This document shows, piece by piece, positions 46,257 to 59,200 of a DNA stretch of 64,000 nucleotides. The notes under the pieces are model-generated. The model was not told the origin of the DNA, ran no database searches, and worked only from the letters and a program-made list of their open reading frames with translations. The position numbers were made by a program, and so were the translations under genes. The stretch is taken from the NCBI GenBank assembly GCA_964023275.1, contig OZ029915.1, positions 20,178,775-20,242,774 of the forward strand, written 5' to 3'. The stretch is from Norana najaformis (Eukaryota; Annelida; Clitellata; Crassiclitellata; Hormogastridae). Numbering within the stretch: the stretch's first letter is position 1; each line of letters opens with the position of its first letter.

Positions 46257-46758
46257 AGGGGTCGTCCATAAAGGACGTCCGCAAAGAGGGAGGGAGGAGG
46301 GGTCATGCAAATGCGGACAATTGCGGACAAGGGGGGGAGGGTTATGGCCTATGCGGACGTCCGCATATAAATTTGGTACATATACAATAGCTTTTAGTAC
46401 AAACTGTGCTTTAAACACAAACTTCAGTCAGATGGCAGACACTCTGTACTGCACTGGTTTATCAATAGTAATGTTGCGTTGCAGACAGCTAAAGAAACAT
46501 TTCAAGTTTTCAACCTATCTTAAGTCACATCCATTTAGATCTGCCATGTATGGTGCCAATGTGAGGTTCTTTTAAATAAGATAGAATGAGTAGTTTATTA
46601 ATGACGTTTTTCACGATGCTGGTCTTCATTGTTTACGGGCTTTGGAGTGCGGACGTCTGCAAAGGGGAAGGGGGAGGGTAAGGCCAAATGCGGACAAGGG
46701 GGAGGGAGGGTCCAAAGTAAGTTATTTTTTGCAGACGTCCTTTATGGACGACCCCTAA
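46257..46758. mobile_element. MITE with GGGGTCGTCCATAAAGGACG TIR and internal GCGGAC repeats
   Basis: The left end is AGGGGTCGTCCATAAAGGAC-GTCCGCAAA and the right end is TTTGCAGACGTCCTTTATGG-ACGACCCCT: about 28 bp of near-perfect TIR. TAA lies outside each GGGG/CCCC end, a possible 3-bp duplication. Inside both ends are repeated GCGGACAAGGGGGAGGG-like and GCGGACGTCCGC motifs. About 500 bp and no transposase. It sits just 3' of the NOB1 polyadenylation signal. Confidence 0.8.
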
Positions 46759-46975
46759 GGCAAGATGTCTGCTACCGTACAAAGTCTGCCCCTTTGCCAA
46801 GACTGTTAACCAAACACCTTGAAATACATGTAGAACCCACAATCCTCAATGACTCAGTTTCTAGTACACTACACTTCCAGACTCTCCCAAAGAATTGCAG
46901 TAATGCCCATTTAAACAAAACAAAAACACTGCCACTTTGCACATTAAGCAATAATTCAATCTTTACTGCAATGTA

Positions 46976-46981
46976 TTTATT
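46976..46981 (-). terminator. NOB1 polyadenylation signal AATAAA
   Basis: The minus strand reads GTAATAAATAC about 70 nt after the NOB1 stop codon, the usual distance for a functional signal. Confidence 0.6.
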
Positions 46982-47050
46982 ACAAGTCTGTGCAAAACTT
47001 TTCTTGTACTATACACAGAGACATTCTTGACAAAGGTCAACGTAATTTCT

Positions 47051-47236
47051 TTACTTTCTGTGACTTCGATTCTGTCCCTTCGAATGACTGTTTGCTGATC
47101 GACGGCTGAAACTGTTCGTTGCAAATGGTGAATCGAGTGTAATATTGTCCAGCTTGAAGACATCATATTTGGCTTGCGAGTGCTTACTCTGTTGATTATT
47201 TGTATGCTTTCCACCTTTTGGCATTGGCAGAGGATG
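47051..47236 (-). CDS. NOB1: NOB1 exon 9 (residues 423-483, stop)
   Basis: HPLPMPKGGKHTNNQQ is the conserved PMPKGGKH block. The following 45 residues (KYDVFKLDNITLDSPFATNS...) keep only a trace of the family's NVF-PDY-SPF-ND-SR pattern and finish in SKGQNRSHRK. TAA at 47053-47051. Homologues usually continue into a longer basic tail. Confidence 0.9.
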   Translation of the reverse strand, partial: HPLPMPKGGKHTNNQQSKHSQAKYDVFKLDNITLDSPFATNSFSRRSANSHSKGQNRSHRK

Positions 47237-50200
47237 CTGAAAGTGCACAAAACAACACTCTTAGTTGCAACAGCGTACAATTTAAGAAGCGATTTTAAGG
47301 AAACTCTTAAACAGCTATCAGTACAACAAGAAACCATCATCAGGTCAAATAGTTTCCAGCTGCTGATAACAGGACAGCTAGGAAATCACAAAATGTTTTG
47401 GTGACATATTACAAAATGACAGTCTGAGCACTATGAAACTTTATGGTTCAGTCTTAAGTTTAATATTCAGCAGAAACATAAAACAACTTTTAAAATCAAA
47501 GGTTCATTTAGAGTTTTAATGCAAAGCTGCAGCTTTAGAATTACAAAAGCAAACTGCATGTTTTTTCACAACTTTAGTATTTCCACCAGCAAACATATCA
47601 CGCACACATGTTGTCTTTCAGAATCAGTTATTCGCTTTTCCTTATCAGTGTAAAGTGCACTTTCTATCTAAAATTTGTGCAAGATGTATCTGCAGAATAA
47701 AATACTAAAATGAATCCAAGTGTTAATGCACCCCATTGAAGACCTTTTGAAGATAACATGATAACCAGAATTTCAAACAACTAGACAAGTGCAGTGGAAT
47801 TTGTTAAGAGATGTGTATCATATTTTGTGAGATACTGTCTTTCTGATTGGCTCCATAGCAAACTGACATGCTATTCTAATTCTCACATTCTCTTATCCTA
47901 GTGAATGAAAATATGAATATTTTTAGTTCTAATTCTTATTAACTAAAATATCTGTGGTACCTCTAGTCATCAGCCACATTCAACTGCTGATTACAAACAA
48001 TGAAGAAAATTTTAAAAATCTTCAGGAACATGATAAATGCAATTAACACCAGTAAACAACATTACATAAACTTAAAAAAGAAATGTTTGTAACTGACCAC
48101 ATACCTGCAATGCACGCGTTCTTACTGGTTTTCGGTTGGATAGGTAGTACTGCACGCTTCCATCATCATTAACAGTCATAGAAACCTTGCGTAAAGTACT
48201 GTAACCACACCTGGGACAAACTCCTTTCGTCATGTCTGTTACCACTCTGTAAAGATAATACAAAACCTATAAGTGAAATAACTGGTTAAATGCCTAGACA
48301 TTGTATTAGGAGAATATTCCATTCCTGCTTACTGTTGTTGCCCCGCACCAGGATGCCCATGGATGTTCTTAGTAGTTGGTCCAAAGCTTTGGAATTCATT
48401 GCCCAGTCCTGTGCATTCTGTCAGTTCTTTAATAATGTCGTTCAAGTCCATTCATTTTATAATGTCATCTGTTTCAACTTGCTTACCCCTGTAGCCTGAT
48501 TTCTAGGTTCTCTGACCAATCTAATTTCAACCCAGCTTCTCCAACAGATTATGATTCTTGACTACAACCTCATTTGAAGTGACTATTGATTGATACCATA
48601 CGTGTGCATTATGATTATTGTGCAACAGAAGTCATTAGATAAGTGTAGATACTTTAGTTATTACCATTCCTATAATTATTTCTTGTGTATGAATATTCCC
48701 ACTACCTAATGAAAAGTCAACAGAATGATGTTAATCAATTATGCAATAAGGACTCTCTCGAATTTCCTAATCAGGGACCCACAAAGAGGTCAAGGCTTAA
48801 AATCCACACAGTGCATCATAAGGTGAGGGCAGAACCAGTGGCTTCTAGATCATGCTCCAGTTGTGAGACAGATTGTGTTATTAGGTCTATTTGCAACAAA
48901 AACTGATGGGCTTTAATTACAACTGGCTTCACAAAATGCTCAGATGATAATTACTTAAATTTCAGCAAATCCACCTCTACAGCTTATTGTCAATTACGTA
49001 AATATGTGATATTAAGTTGCTTGTAAAGAACGCTCTGCAACCCAGGAAAGGTTGCCACCCCAGGAAGGTTCAAGTTGGAACAAACGTGCAAAATCTGAAC
49101 ATCAACAATAAACAAGTGAAGAATAAATGATGATCTAGCATTAGCAACAAACAGATCTCAACTACAGTATTCATAATATCAGACTCACTTGAAGCACCCA
49201 TAACAGCGTAGAACATAGCTTTTGGCACGTTTAATAAGCATGCCATCTACTGATAGAACATTAAGACCCATCTGCAAAAGGACATTCTGAAACAGAAAAC
49301 ATCATAACATGCATTGGTGTAAGAATTACAAGTTTTCCATAATGTGAAAAACAAATTCCACACTATGCAGTTCATGAGCTATGAAACATTTTTATCATGC
49401 TACCAAAACAGATGTATCTTCCACATTGACTAGGTTCACTGGTGACTGTTTCTTATCATTGTGATTCACATTCTTGGCCCCCTGCTTTCAATTAGTCAAA
49501 CCACAGACTCAAGAGTTGCCGCATTAAAACAAAAACTATTAAAATGATAATTTTTAGGCTACATAAAAAAAATTAAAACACAACACACCAAGTTATTTTC
49601 TCCTTGCAAGCAGTTCCACAACTCAAGAGGTGCCACAGAATTATTAATACATGTATTGCTCATTTTAGGCTACATAATAAAATGTAATACACACTAAAGT
49701 AAGTTTATTGTTCTTTATAATCAATTTAGTGCAGTCGCTGTTACTGCTCTGTCTCCAAAGAAACAATAATAACAGAAATAATAATGCTCTAGAAATAATA
49801 GATTTTTGTGCAGCCAGCGTATCTTTTAGTGTGATTCTCAGTGAAGAACCCTCACCTGCATGGCAAAGTCGGTCGTAAGGCAGGCAACTGGGACAACCTG
49901 AGCAGGCTTTACGTCGAGAAGATTAGATTCCATCAACACTGCCGCTATGTTATCTGGTGTTACCCAACCGCCACCATCATCACTTTCTTCATCTTCTTCA
50001 GCATTTTCACGATCATCCTGGATATTACCATGACAATCATCTTGGCTTTTATGTTCACTGTCATCCTGGTTGTTTTCCTTGTCATCATCTTTATTTTTAT
50101 CTTTGCCATCATCCTGGTTATTAGCATCACTTTCATTGTCATCACTTTCATTATCCTTGTTTTTAACATTATCTTCACCTTTGTTTTCTTCAACTTCATC

Positions 50201-53200
50201 ATCTTCGTTCTCATCTCTATCTTCATTCTGGCCCTCATAATTCTCCTGTTTGTTCTCAACTGCATCTATTTCTTCATTTTCATCGCCATCAGGCTTTGTT
50301 TTGTCATCATCAACCTCATATTCTTTGGTGCAAAGCTCAGTTTCTGGCTTTTTATCATCAGCTACCATTTCCTTGCTGTTTTCATCATGATCACCTAAAA
50401 CATGGCACAATTTTTGTTTGATGCTTCCAGTGGCCAGCAAGACAATAATCAGACAATAATTAGACAACAAAAAGCCAAACTGGCTCATCTCAGGCAGCCA
50501 CTTATATTCACTTATTCAAAGTATTTATATACCGGTAGCAAATCCTTAAGAAACTACAAGTAGTGTCTTTGCAAAGCCATTAATTACACAGCGCCAATCC
50601 TGTGATCACAGAAACATAACCACTTATTCAAGATCTGTTTATGCAACTGGACGGACTGAAAAATGTACAACTCAAATTAAAAATAAGTCTGTGGTACTAA
50701 AGTGTTTGAATGTGAATGGGCAGATAACAAATGCACGAACGTGAAGATTACAAATGTAAGACAAAAAAGAAAAGAAAATTTATGTTTCAAGAGCAGATCA
50801 ACATATCTTTACCACACTTGATTTCCCATGGAAGCTGTTTTTCTTTCTTTATGGTTTCCCTGGAGGATTTCAAATGAATTTACAACAGATTTTGGCTTCT
50901 TTTAATGATTTACCTCAACATTGTTCATTGTTGCATGTCCTTGCATTGTAACTGTGGCATGGCAAAAGTTTAAGAGTGGAAATCATACAAAGATCAGTAA
51001 AAGATGAACTAATGAATGAATTGTTACCCTCAGATTGACCAACTTCACTGCTTGTCACTGACAAAGTTTCGCTTTTTGAAGATTTCTAAAAAAAACATTA
51101 ATCAGTGATTACTCACAAGTATAAAAACCATTAAAGCTACACTTTTAAGTTATAAGCAAGTGGTTAGTATTCTCTACTATATACCATTCTAACTTCTCCA
51201 TCATAACAGAACATACATTCTCAAAAAAGCATATATAATTGTTTCATACTGTTGTTCTCTATTATGAAAACTGGGCAATTAGAGAATGACTTAATCTGAA
51301 TCACTGTAAATTCAGACTAGTGTTGTTTCAAGGTCACTGTGACAAAACAGCCAATATCTGGATGACTGGCTCAACATGAGCGCTTAATCTCGTTCATTCT
51401 GACAGCAGCATTCCTGAGTAATTTAATAGCCAGTTATGACTTCCTTCATCCCTACAGTTAGATAATAGTAAGAATAAACAGGAATTCTAGGAGGAAAATG
51501 GTTATCACAGACCTACCTTTATGCTATTAAAATTTTATATTTAGATTATTGAGGCCTAATTTAAAATTATTATTATGCTGTTATTTAAAATATTATGATG
51601 ACTATACTCAGATTAATATTTTTCAAACTTTCAGATAACTGCATTTATATAAATTTAGCTTATTAATTATATATTTAATTTATATTTTTATTTAGATTGT
51701 TGCATTTATAAGTAATGCCAGGCAAAACCGGTTTTTAATTAGCACAAAACATAAGTCAGTTGTGATGTTCTTCATTGGCTATAAGTCCGTTACGGCACTT
51801 GATGCTAGTTAGCGAAGTGGACTTGGGAGATATTAGTTTGGTTTATCTCCGGACTACTTAGAGCAATTGTGTTGGTCCACCTCTGGCATGGCCAACCGCA
51901 GATTCTCACATCCATGGGTAGGGATGAATTATGCATTCCTTTAACTCTCACTGATATTGTGCAAAATAGCACCTTTACCGTTTGGCACCACCTGTCTGGA
52001 ATGGTCTCTCTCTTTTTAATCCTATATAATCTGAAAACTTCTGTAGTCCCATTGCATTTCCTGTTTTGCGTATTAAGTTGATTTGACACACACACACACA
52101 CAAACACACATGTATACAAGTAAGTACATAAGTACATACATACATGTCAGATCGAAGTTGCTCCTCAAGCCCAAAGTATTCAAATGGCACCTAAGCCACA
52201 TTTTCTACCTGGCTGTTACTTCTGCAGAAGCTTTTATTCTGTATGAATTCGTAAAACGATTGTTATTCCCTAATACCTGACTGGTCTTCTTAGGGCCAAG
52301 GTAGAAACCGGCAATCTGTGCTGGATTATCAAAATTTCTGTTTGTCTGCCAAACTTCAACCTAAGTCACAGCATAAGATAAATACAAATGATAATAAGAA
52401 CTTTTTTAATTAAACATAAACCAAGAAATTGGTTTTACAAATAGGAAATAAACTAGTATCCTTTAAGTAATTTACAGTAATTACTGTAAATTACACTGGC
52501 CAACAGAAAAAATTTTTTTTCTTGTTGCCTTCGGTTTTAGACCTGTTCTTGGGGTAATTTTGGGCGCTGTTATATTTGATAATATGAGAAATATCTCACT
52601 CTCTTGAACAAACATTCAACTAACTTTTTGCCAAGACCGAGTTAGAAGGAGATCTCTTGAAAGTGCACTATACAAATTTACTGAAAGAATATGTGAATAA
52701 ATGAAAGAAAGAAAGAAAGAATGAATGAATGTAAAAAATTACTATCTGTGATGACTTATTCAGTAGCATGAATAACAAGAAATTAAACAAAACTCCAATC
52801 TCAACACTCAAAAAGAATAAACAAAAAGAATGCAAACAAGAAGAGCAGAGCAAGTAAAAAATCTCAACACTGGTGCCAGAAACATAAAGGTAAAATAGAA
52901 CTAATGTTCCCACTCTACCTTACGCGCAGGGTCATGCCGAATGTGCTCTGTGCCCACATTTTCTTTTTCCAACTGATAAGCAAGAGCAAGTACTCGCAGA
53001 TCTACAGCGGACAGACTGACAAAGTCTCCAGTTTTCTTAGAAAACTCGACCACTGTGAAAAACAGAAAACAAAACTTAAAGAAAAAATTTCAAATTTCTG
53101 CCCCTTTTGTCCAGTAATTTTATTAGTTCATATTAAGGGATAAACAACTCTTCTGAAAGAAAAGGATCAAACTGGCAACCCTGTTTACACCAAGGATGTC

Positions 53201-56200
53201 ACTGATGCCAGTAGCAATGTTTCCGGCAGTTCCAAAGTCATTTTCTCTACTTGCATATTCTATTTCCCTAGCTTAATCTTACTGGCATGTTTATAGGGCC
53301 ATTCCGTGTGAGATCAACCAGACCCTCCCACCTTCAACCTTAGATTTGGCTGAAAATTTCTCCATGTACCTGTCCACCATTTTGAGGCACAAATACAAAA
53401 TTTTATTATGATATGTCAAAATTTGGTTTAGATATACCATCTTAAAGTGAGGTGGGGTAGGCGAAAATTGGTATCCGATTTTCGCGAAATGTTCTCTGAG
53501 GCCATGTTCAACATAAAATAACTCCAGAAGAAGAGAGGGGGTAGAGGCATGAGGTTTTCACTGTTGTATTCAGAAAGTGACTGGTGACCTAATGAGCCTA
53601 TTACAATGACTGTGCCTTGAGTAGAGACTTTAGAGGACAGCTGTCAATATGCCATCTCAGAAATCGCAAACTGTATTTTCTTCAGTTTGCCTCACCAATA
53701 TGACGAAAAGCAGCTGCAAAATTTTTTTTAATCTTTTCATATTCTGATTTAGCAAGTAATGGGCTCCTACTGGATGTATTTTACTTTGATGTTTATTTAC
53801 AAATGAAATCATACTGACATGCTAAACTTGGTCAAACTGATGAACGGGGGTCAACTTCACCAGCTGATATTGGGAAACTGACAACTGGGATCTACCTGAA
53901 CTTCATATTTCTGAAAAGTGCATGCATTGACCTTTCTGGTGATACAAATTTGATTTTGGTGCTCAGAAGCAATCAGGAGCAATGCTTTGTTGAATATAGC
54001 TCTATTTTCGATGTCGCGACTAACCAGAATCCATGTCTAGTTTTGGCTGTTAATTATGTGATTATTCATTTTTCACTGTTATGTGTACCTCTATAAAACT
54101 TGCTATATCTGCTCGTGATGATGACAGACAGTCATTTCAGGAAACTGGATTATCCAAACAAATTCTTTGCAGAAAGATATGCCTTTCATCATCGGCCAAA
54201 TCAGATAATCTCTTAAGTCCAATTTTTGTGGTGTAAGTGGTTTTATGACATTCCTGGGTTTGGTTACAGTGTCTTCCAATGCTGCAGCTGTCCATGACTA
54301 CTGAAATTGTCTGCAGTGAGTCATGTAACTAAAAACTGAAAACATAGGATCAAAAATATCACCGAAATTCCAGACTGGATCATGTACTTGTTTTCATATC
54401 AGACATTGAAGACTGTATTTTTTAAATAAATGTAAAAAACAGACCACAAGTGCTGCAGTTCTATACTGCACGATGAGTTATTATTTAAAACTAACTGGAA
54501 GTGTTAAAACAATTATCATCTATTCAACAACTCTTAACATCTGTTCAAAATGCCTCAAGTACAGATCACATGTTCTGCCCAAAATAATCCCAGTAAATCA
54601 TAAAATAAAAACTAAATTTTAACATCCTGACCAAGATAGTGATAAACAAATTATCATCTACTTAACAATCTCTTCAAAATTGCTGACTAATCACATGTCC
54701 AGTTTTAAAAACCACAGATAATGTAACGGACAAAACCCTGGATGTGTTTCCTGAGGGTGGCTGGTCCGAACATACACCAGAATGACCTAACCTGTGCTCT
54801 TCTGGGGTTGGTCCACAGGGCAAGGCTCCCATGGTCTATCGGGAGGCTGAGCAACAAAGTCTTCACGTTTCTATCGTTTATTGTTTGCAACTTAAAACTG
54901 CAGTTATAACAACTGAAGTACAGTTATGCCAGTGACTTACCTACTACTCAACTAAACCACTAAACTATTTCGAGTACTCAACTCAACGCGGCCGACTAAC
55001 TAGCTAAATGAAAACTTCGGAGTCGAACTCGAACACTGCGACTACTGCTGACGAACTGCTCTGCTGATGGTACTGCGACCTCAAACTCGATGGACGGCTC
55101 TGCCGACGCTAATGCTCTTTTATAGGCATCCTTAGAGGCTTAGAAACATTAGAGGCTAATTAGCATTTTGGAGGCTAATTAGCATAAAGGCATTAGAGGC
55201 TTAGAGACATTAGAGGCTAATTAGCATGTTAGAGACTAATTAGCATAAAGGCTTAAACGCATTAGAGGCTAATTAGCATGGTCAGAGGCTAATTCGAATA
55301 AGGGCCTAGAGGCTTAGAGATGCTAGAGGCATTAGAGGCTAATTAGCATGTTAGAGGCTTTAGAGGCTTAGAGGCTAATTTAGCATGTTAGAGGCAAATT
55401 AGCATGTTAGAGGCTAATTAGCATAAAGGCTTAAAGGCATTGGGGGGAAAATAAGATTTCTTCACAATAAAAATTAATAGAATAGAGAGAAATTTATATT
55501 AAATCATGACCTAGACACAAAACATCTTAAGCAGGTTAATGAATAATATTAGAAAATAGCATGTGCTAGTTAATTTGATTGCAGACTTTGATTTCAATAC
55601 ATATTCAAATCTAAACAAATAGCAAGTTTTATAGAGGTACACATAACAGTGAAAAATGAATAATCACATAATTAACAGCCAAAACTAGACATGGATTCTG
55701 GTTAGTCGCGACATCGAAAATAGAGCTATATTCAACAAAGCATTGCTCCTGATTGCTTCTGAGCACCAAAATCAAATTTGTATCACCAGAAAGGTCAATG
55801 CATGCACTTTTCAGAAATATGAAGTTCAGGTAGATCCCAGTTGTCAGTTTCCCAATATCAGCTGGTGAAGTTGACCCCCATTCATCAGTTTGACCAAGTT
55901 TAGCATGTCAGTATGATTTCATTTGTAAATAAACATCAAAGTAAAATACATCCAGTAGGAGCCCCATTACTTGCTAAATCAGAATATGAAAAGATTAAAA
56001 AAAATTTGCAGCTGCTTTTCGTCATATTGGTGAGGCAAACTGAAGAAAATACAGTTTGCGATTTCTGAGATGGCATATTGACAGCTGTCCTCTAAAGTCT
56101 CTACTCAAGGCACAGTCATTGTAATAGGCTCATTAGGTCACCAGTCACTTTCTGAATACAACAGTGAAAACCTCATGCCTCTACCCCCTCTACTTCTGGA

Positions 56201-59200
56201 GTTATTTTATGTTGAACATGGCCTCAAAGAACATTTCGCGAAATCGGATACCAATTTTCGCCTACCCCACCTCACTTTAAGATGGTATATCTAAACCAAA
56301 TTTTGACATATCATAATAAAATTTTGTATTTGTGCCTCAAAATGGTGGACAGGTACATGGAGAAATTTTCAGCCAAATCTAAGGTTGAAGGTGGGAAAAA
56401 TGTTAGGAAATGTTTATAGCATCATTCTATCTTTTTTCAAACCTCCATTTACCCACAATGGAGAACATTTTCATCTTTTTGGCCTCACAAAAAGGTATGC
56501 ATAGGACTGACTGGTATTTGCCATGTAAAGAAGATTTCAATCTAATGGTAGATTTGGACATTTTTAGCATCAAGATTTAAGATTGCATGAAAGCAGACTC
56601 AACATTAGTCACTTTGAAGCTATATGTGTGATTTAACCAGACCCAAAAGAAGCATTCACTGTAGAATGACATGCAGTTCTAAGCATTTAATAATAAATTA
56701 CAGCTAAGTCACTTGGAAAATAACTAGATTATCTGTTAGAGTACATAAAAATTACACACATCAGGCATACACAATCAGCAGCAGAAAGAAACTACTTATA
56801 CACTGCATTATTTCGACATCATATTCTAGTATTCAAGCCCAAACACGTCAAGAAAAGGCCACAATTGTTTCTGAACCAAATTAGCTGTATACAAGTGCAA
56901 AACAGTGGTAGATCAGTAGCATGCCTGGCCTGTCAGCTAACGATTGTTGTTTCAAGCCTGTTGAGTGGATTCTGGGTAACAGTTCTGGACAAGTTACTTG
57001 GACACACTTGTCTCCATCACCAATCAGCAAAATTTGCATATTGCTGGGAATTAATTGGCAAGCCCTACAATGCACTGGCCCCACATTTAGAACCTTGGGG
57101 TTCATCCAGGGGTTGAAGAGTAGGAAATGAGTGTCTCCCTGGCCATGGAAGTTTTACTTCTTTACCTGCATAAGCAGATCCAATACCACTATAACTGTTT
57201 TTTTCTAATAATAAACTTTTGTAAAATGATGAATATTTCTGTTACCTGCACGATAAGCTTCAGGTGTTGGCTCCCTGAAAGTAATATCATATGGAAGAAC
57301 CTGAAGCCTTTGTCTAGTAACTTTGTCTCTGATCTCATTAACGACCTCACGTATGCAGTAGATCTTCTTGCCTATATCCTGAATTCAAAAGAAACTATGA
57401 CTGAGCAACCTTAACCAAAATTCTGAACTTCTAGGACTTTTCACATTAGAACTCCATTAAGTGGCCCAATACAAAAATCCATTTTACCTTACAATTGAGT
57501 TTCTTCAAAGAAACTAATTTTGTAAAGAAAAACATTTATTCAGTGATGCTGAATAAAGAATATCTTTGACAGCTTATAGTCCAATAATTCGTGCAAGCAT
57601 TTAAAACTTTTAGTGCATAAATTTGACAAAATATTTAAATTTTTATACTAAGTAATTGTTTTTATCATATTTCTATCACTTAAATCCAAATTCACTTAAA
57701 AGATCAGACAAGCATAATAGAATCTGCATTATTTTATGCCAAAAACATTTTCCCATGCAATTATGAAGACTTCATTGGAATAGTTACATTCATGTGAGAT
57801 AGTGGTATACTATCTGGCACCAAGTCGGTTTTGGAAGACTCAACACAGAGCCAGCCATCATCTTACTGGCATCACAAGTTTGATATCTGAGTGATTGATG
57901 TGTTGCTCGATAATAAACTTTTTAAGAAGCAACACTTCAACAAAGTTACTTGAAGCATGGTTTATACAAAATACCATTCAACACGACCCTCACCATGATG
58001 CAGTACTAATATGGATCCTAAATCTCATGTTACAGTGAGGGTCTGGCATATAAACTAGATGACCAGCCTAGACTGCAAGAGGAAATAGAGTGCCGCAAGT
58101 CTACTGGAAGTTACCCAATAAGAAAATTTCAAACAAGTAATACGTAATGAGACTCATATCATATCTGATAGATGGAGAGCCTATTCCAATATGGAAAATT
58201 TAGAAAACGGCATTTTTGTGCATTCTGTCATTGTGCATGAACACACTTTGTGGATCCCAACAGCAAACATGTAGTACATTTGGATGTGTGACAAATGCAA
58301 ACTGAAAGACAATTTGGTAAAAGTCACCATCTGTTTCCTACGTAGATGAAGGAGTTTTTATGGTGCAGCACATCCAGTCGGAAGAACATCTCAAACCTTC
58401 TTCTATGCATGTCACAAATTTGCACTATTAAATAATTATAAGATAAATTTATACTGAAAAAACTCTTGCTACTCACTTACTTATTTCCTATTAAAAAACT
58501 TCCAGTAGGCCTGGTGTTCCTTCCTATTGTAATCTAGGATGGCCATATTGTTTATATGTACGTGAATTACCAGGCCTCAAACGAGATTTTACCCCTACTG
58601 GCTCTTATTGGTATAATTTGGCATCAGTTTGGTATTTAGCATGGTGTTTCAGTGGTGGCTGAGAGTGAAATGCGGGTATGTGTAATACAGTTCTCCCTGG
58701 ATCTTCGATGGACCAGGCAGCATGTATAATAATCAGCAAAAACAAATGCAATTCAGATGACGTTACAAGCTCAAGTTCCTACACAGTAATCGTCCGAGGG
58801 GAGACTCAAACCTGAACTCTCCGCTAACCGTCCGAGGGGAGACTCAAACCTGTATTCTCCGCTTTACAAGCCGAGTGCTCTAACCAATCGGCTACCATGC
58901 CCCATCTTTTCAATCAGCCTTGTGTAAAATTTATTCCAATTTATCACAATCATATATTAGAGTTTTTATTTTTGACATTTGATGCAAATGGCAATTCAAT
59001 GTTTAACTAAAGGATTAGTCGCACGTGTTCCGTCAAAAACCCTCTACTTCACCCCAAACTTTCAATATTTGACGAATTCTTTTCTTAGAGTAAAAGGTGT
59101 ATGCTCTTAATTCAAATAAACGTACCTTAATGTCAATGTTTCGAATGAAAGCGCCGGAATCCACAACCAGATGATCAACTTTACAACAACCCATTTTCGC

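Noticed and set aside
49841..50398. 185-aa Ile/Phe-rich plus-strand frame resembling a membrane protein
   Set aside because: Exact antisense of the acidic NOB1 exon 6; hydrophobic residues arise from the complement of GAT/GAA codons.
55130..55445. Regularly spaced repeats that could suggest a CRISPR array
   Set aside because: Units are contiguous or separated by a few conserved bases, no unique spacers, and the context is an intron of an animal gene.
58829..58903. Functional tRNA gene
   Set aside because: Acceptor strands do not pair and the T arm runs into a duplicated segment; SINE head is a better reading.
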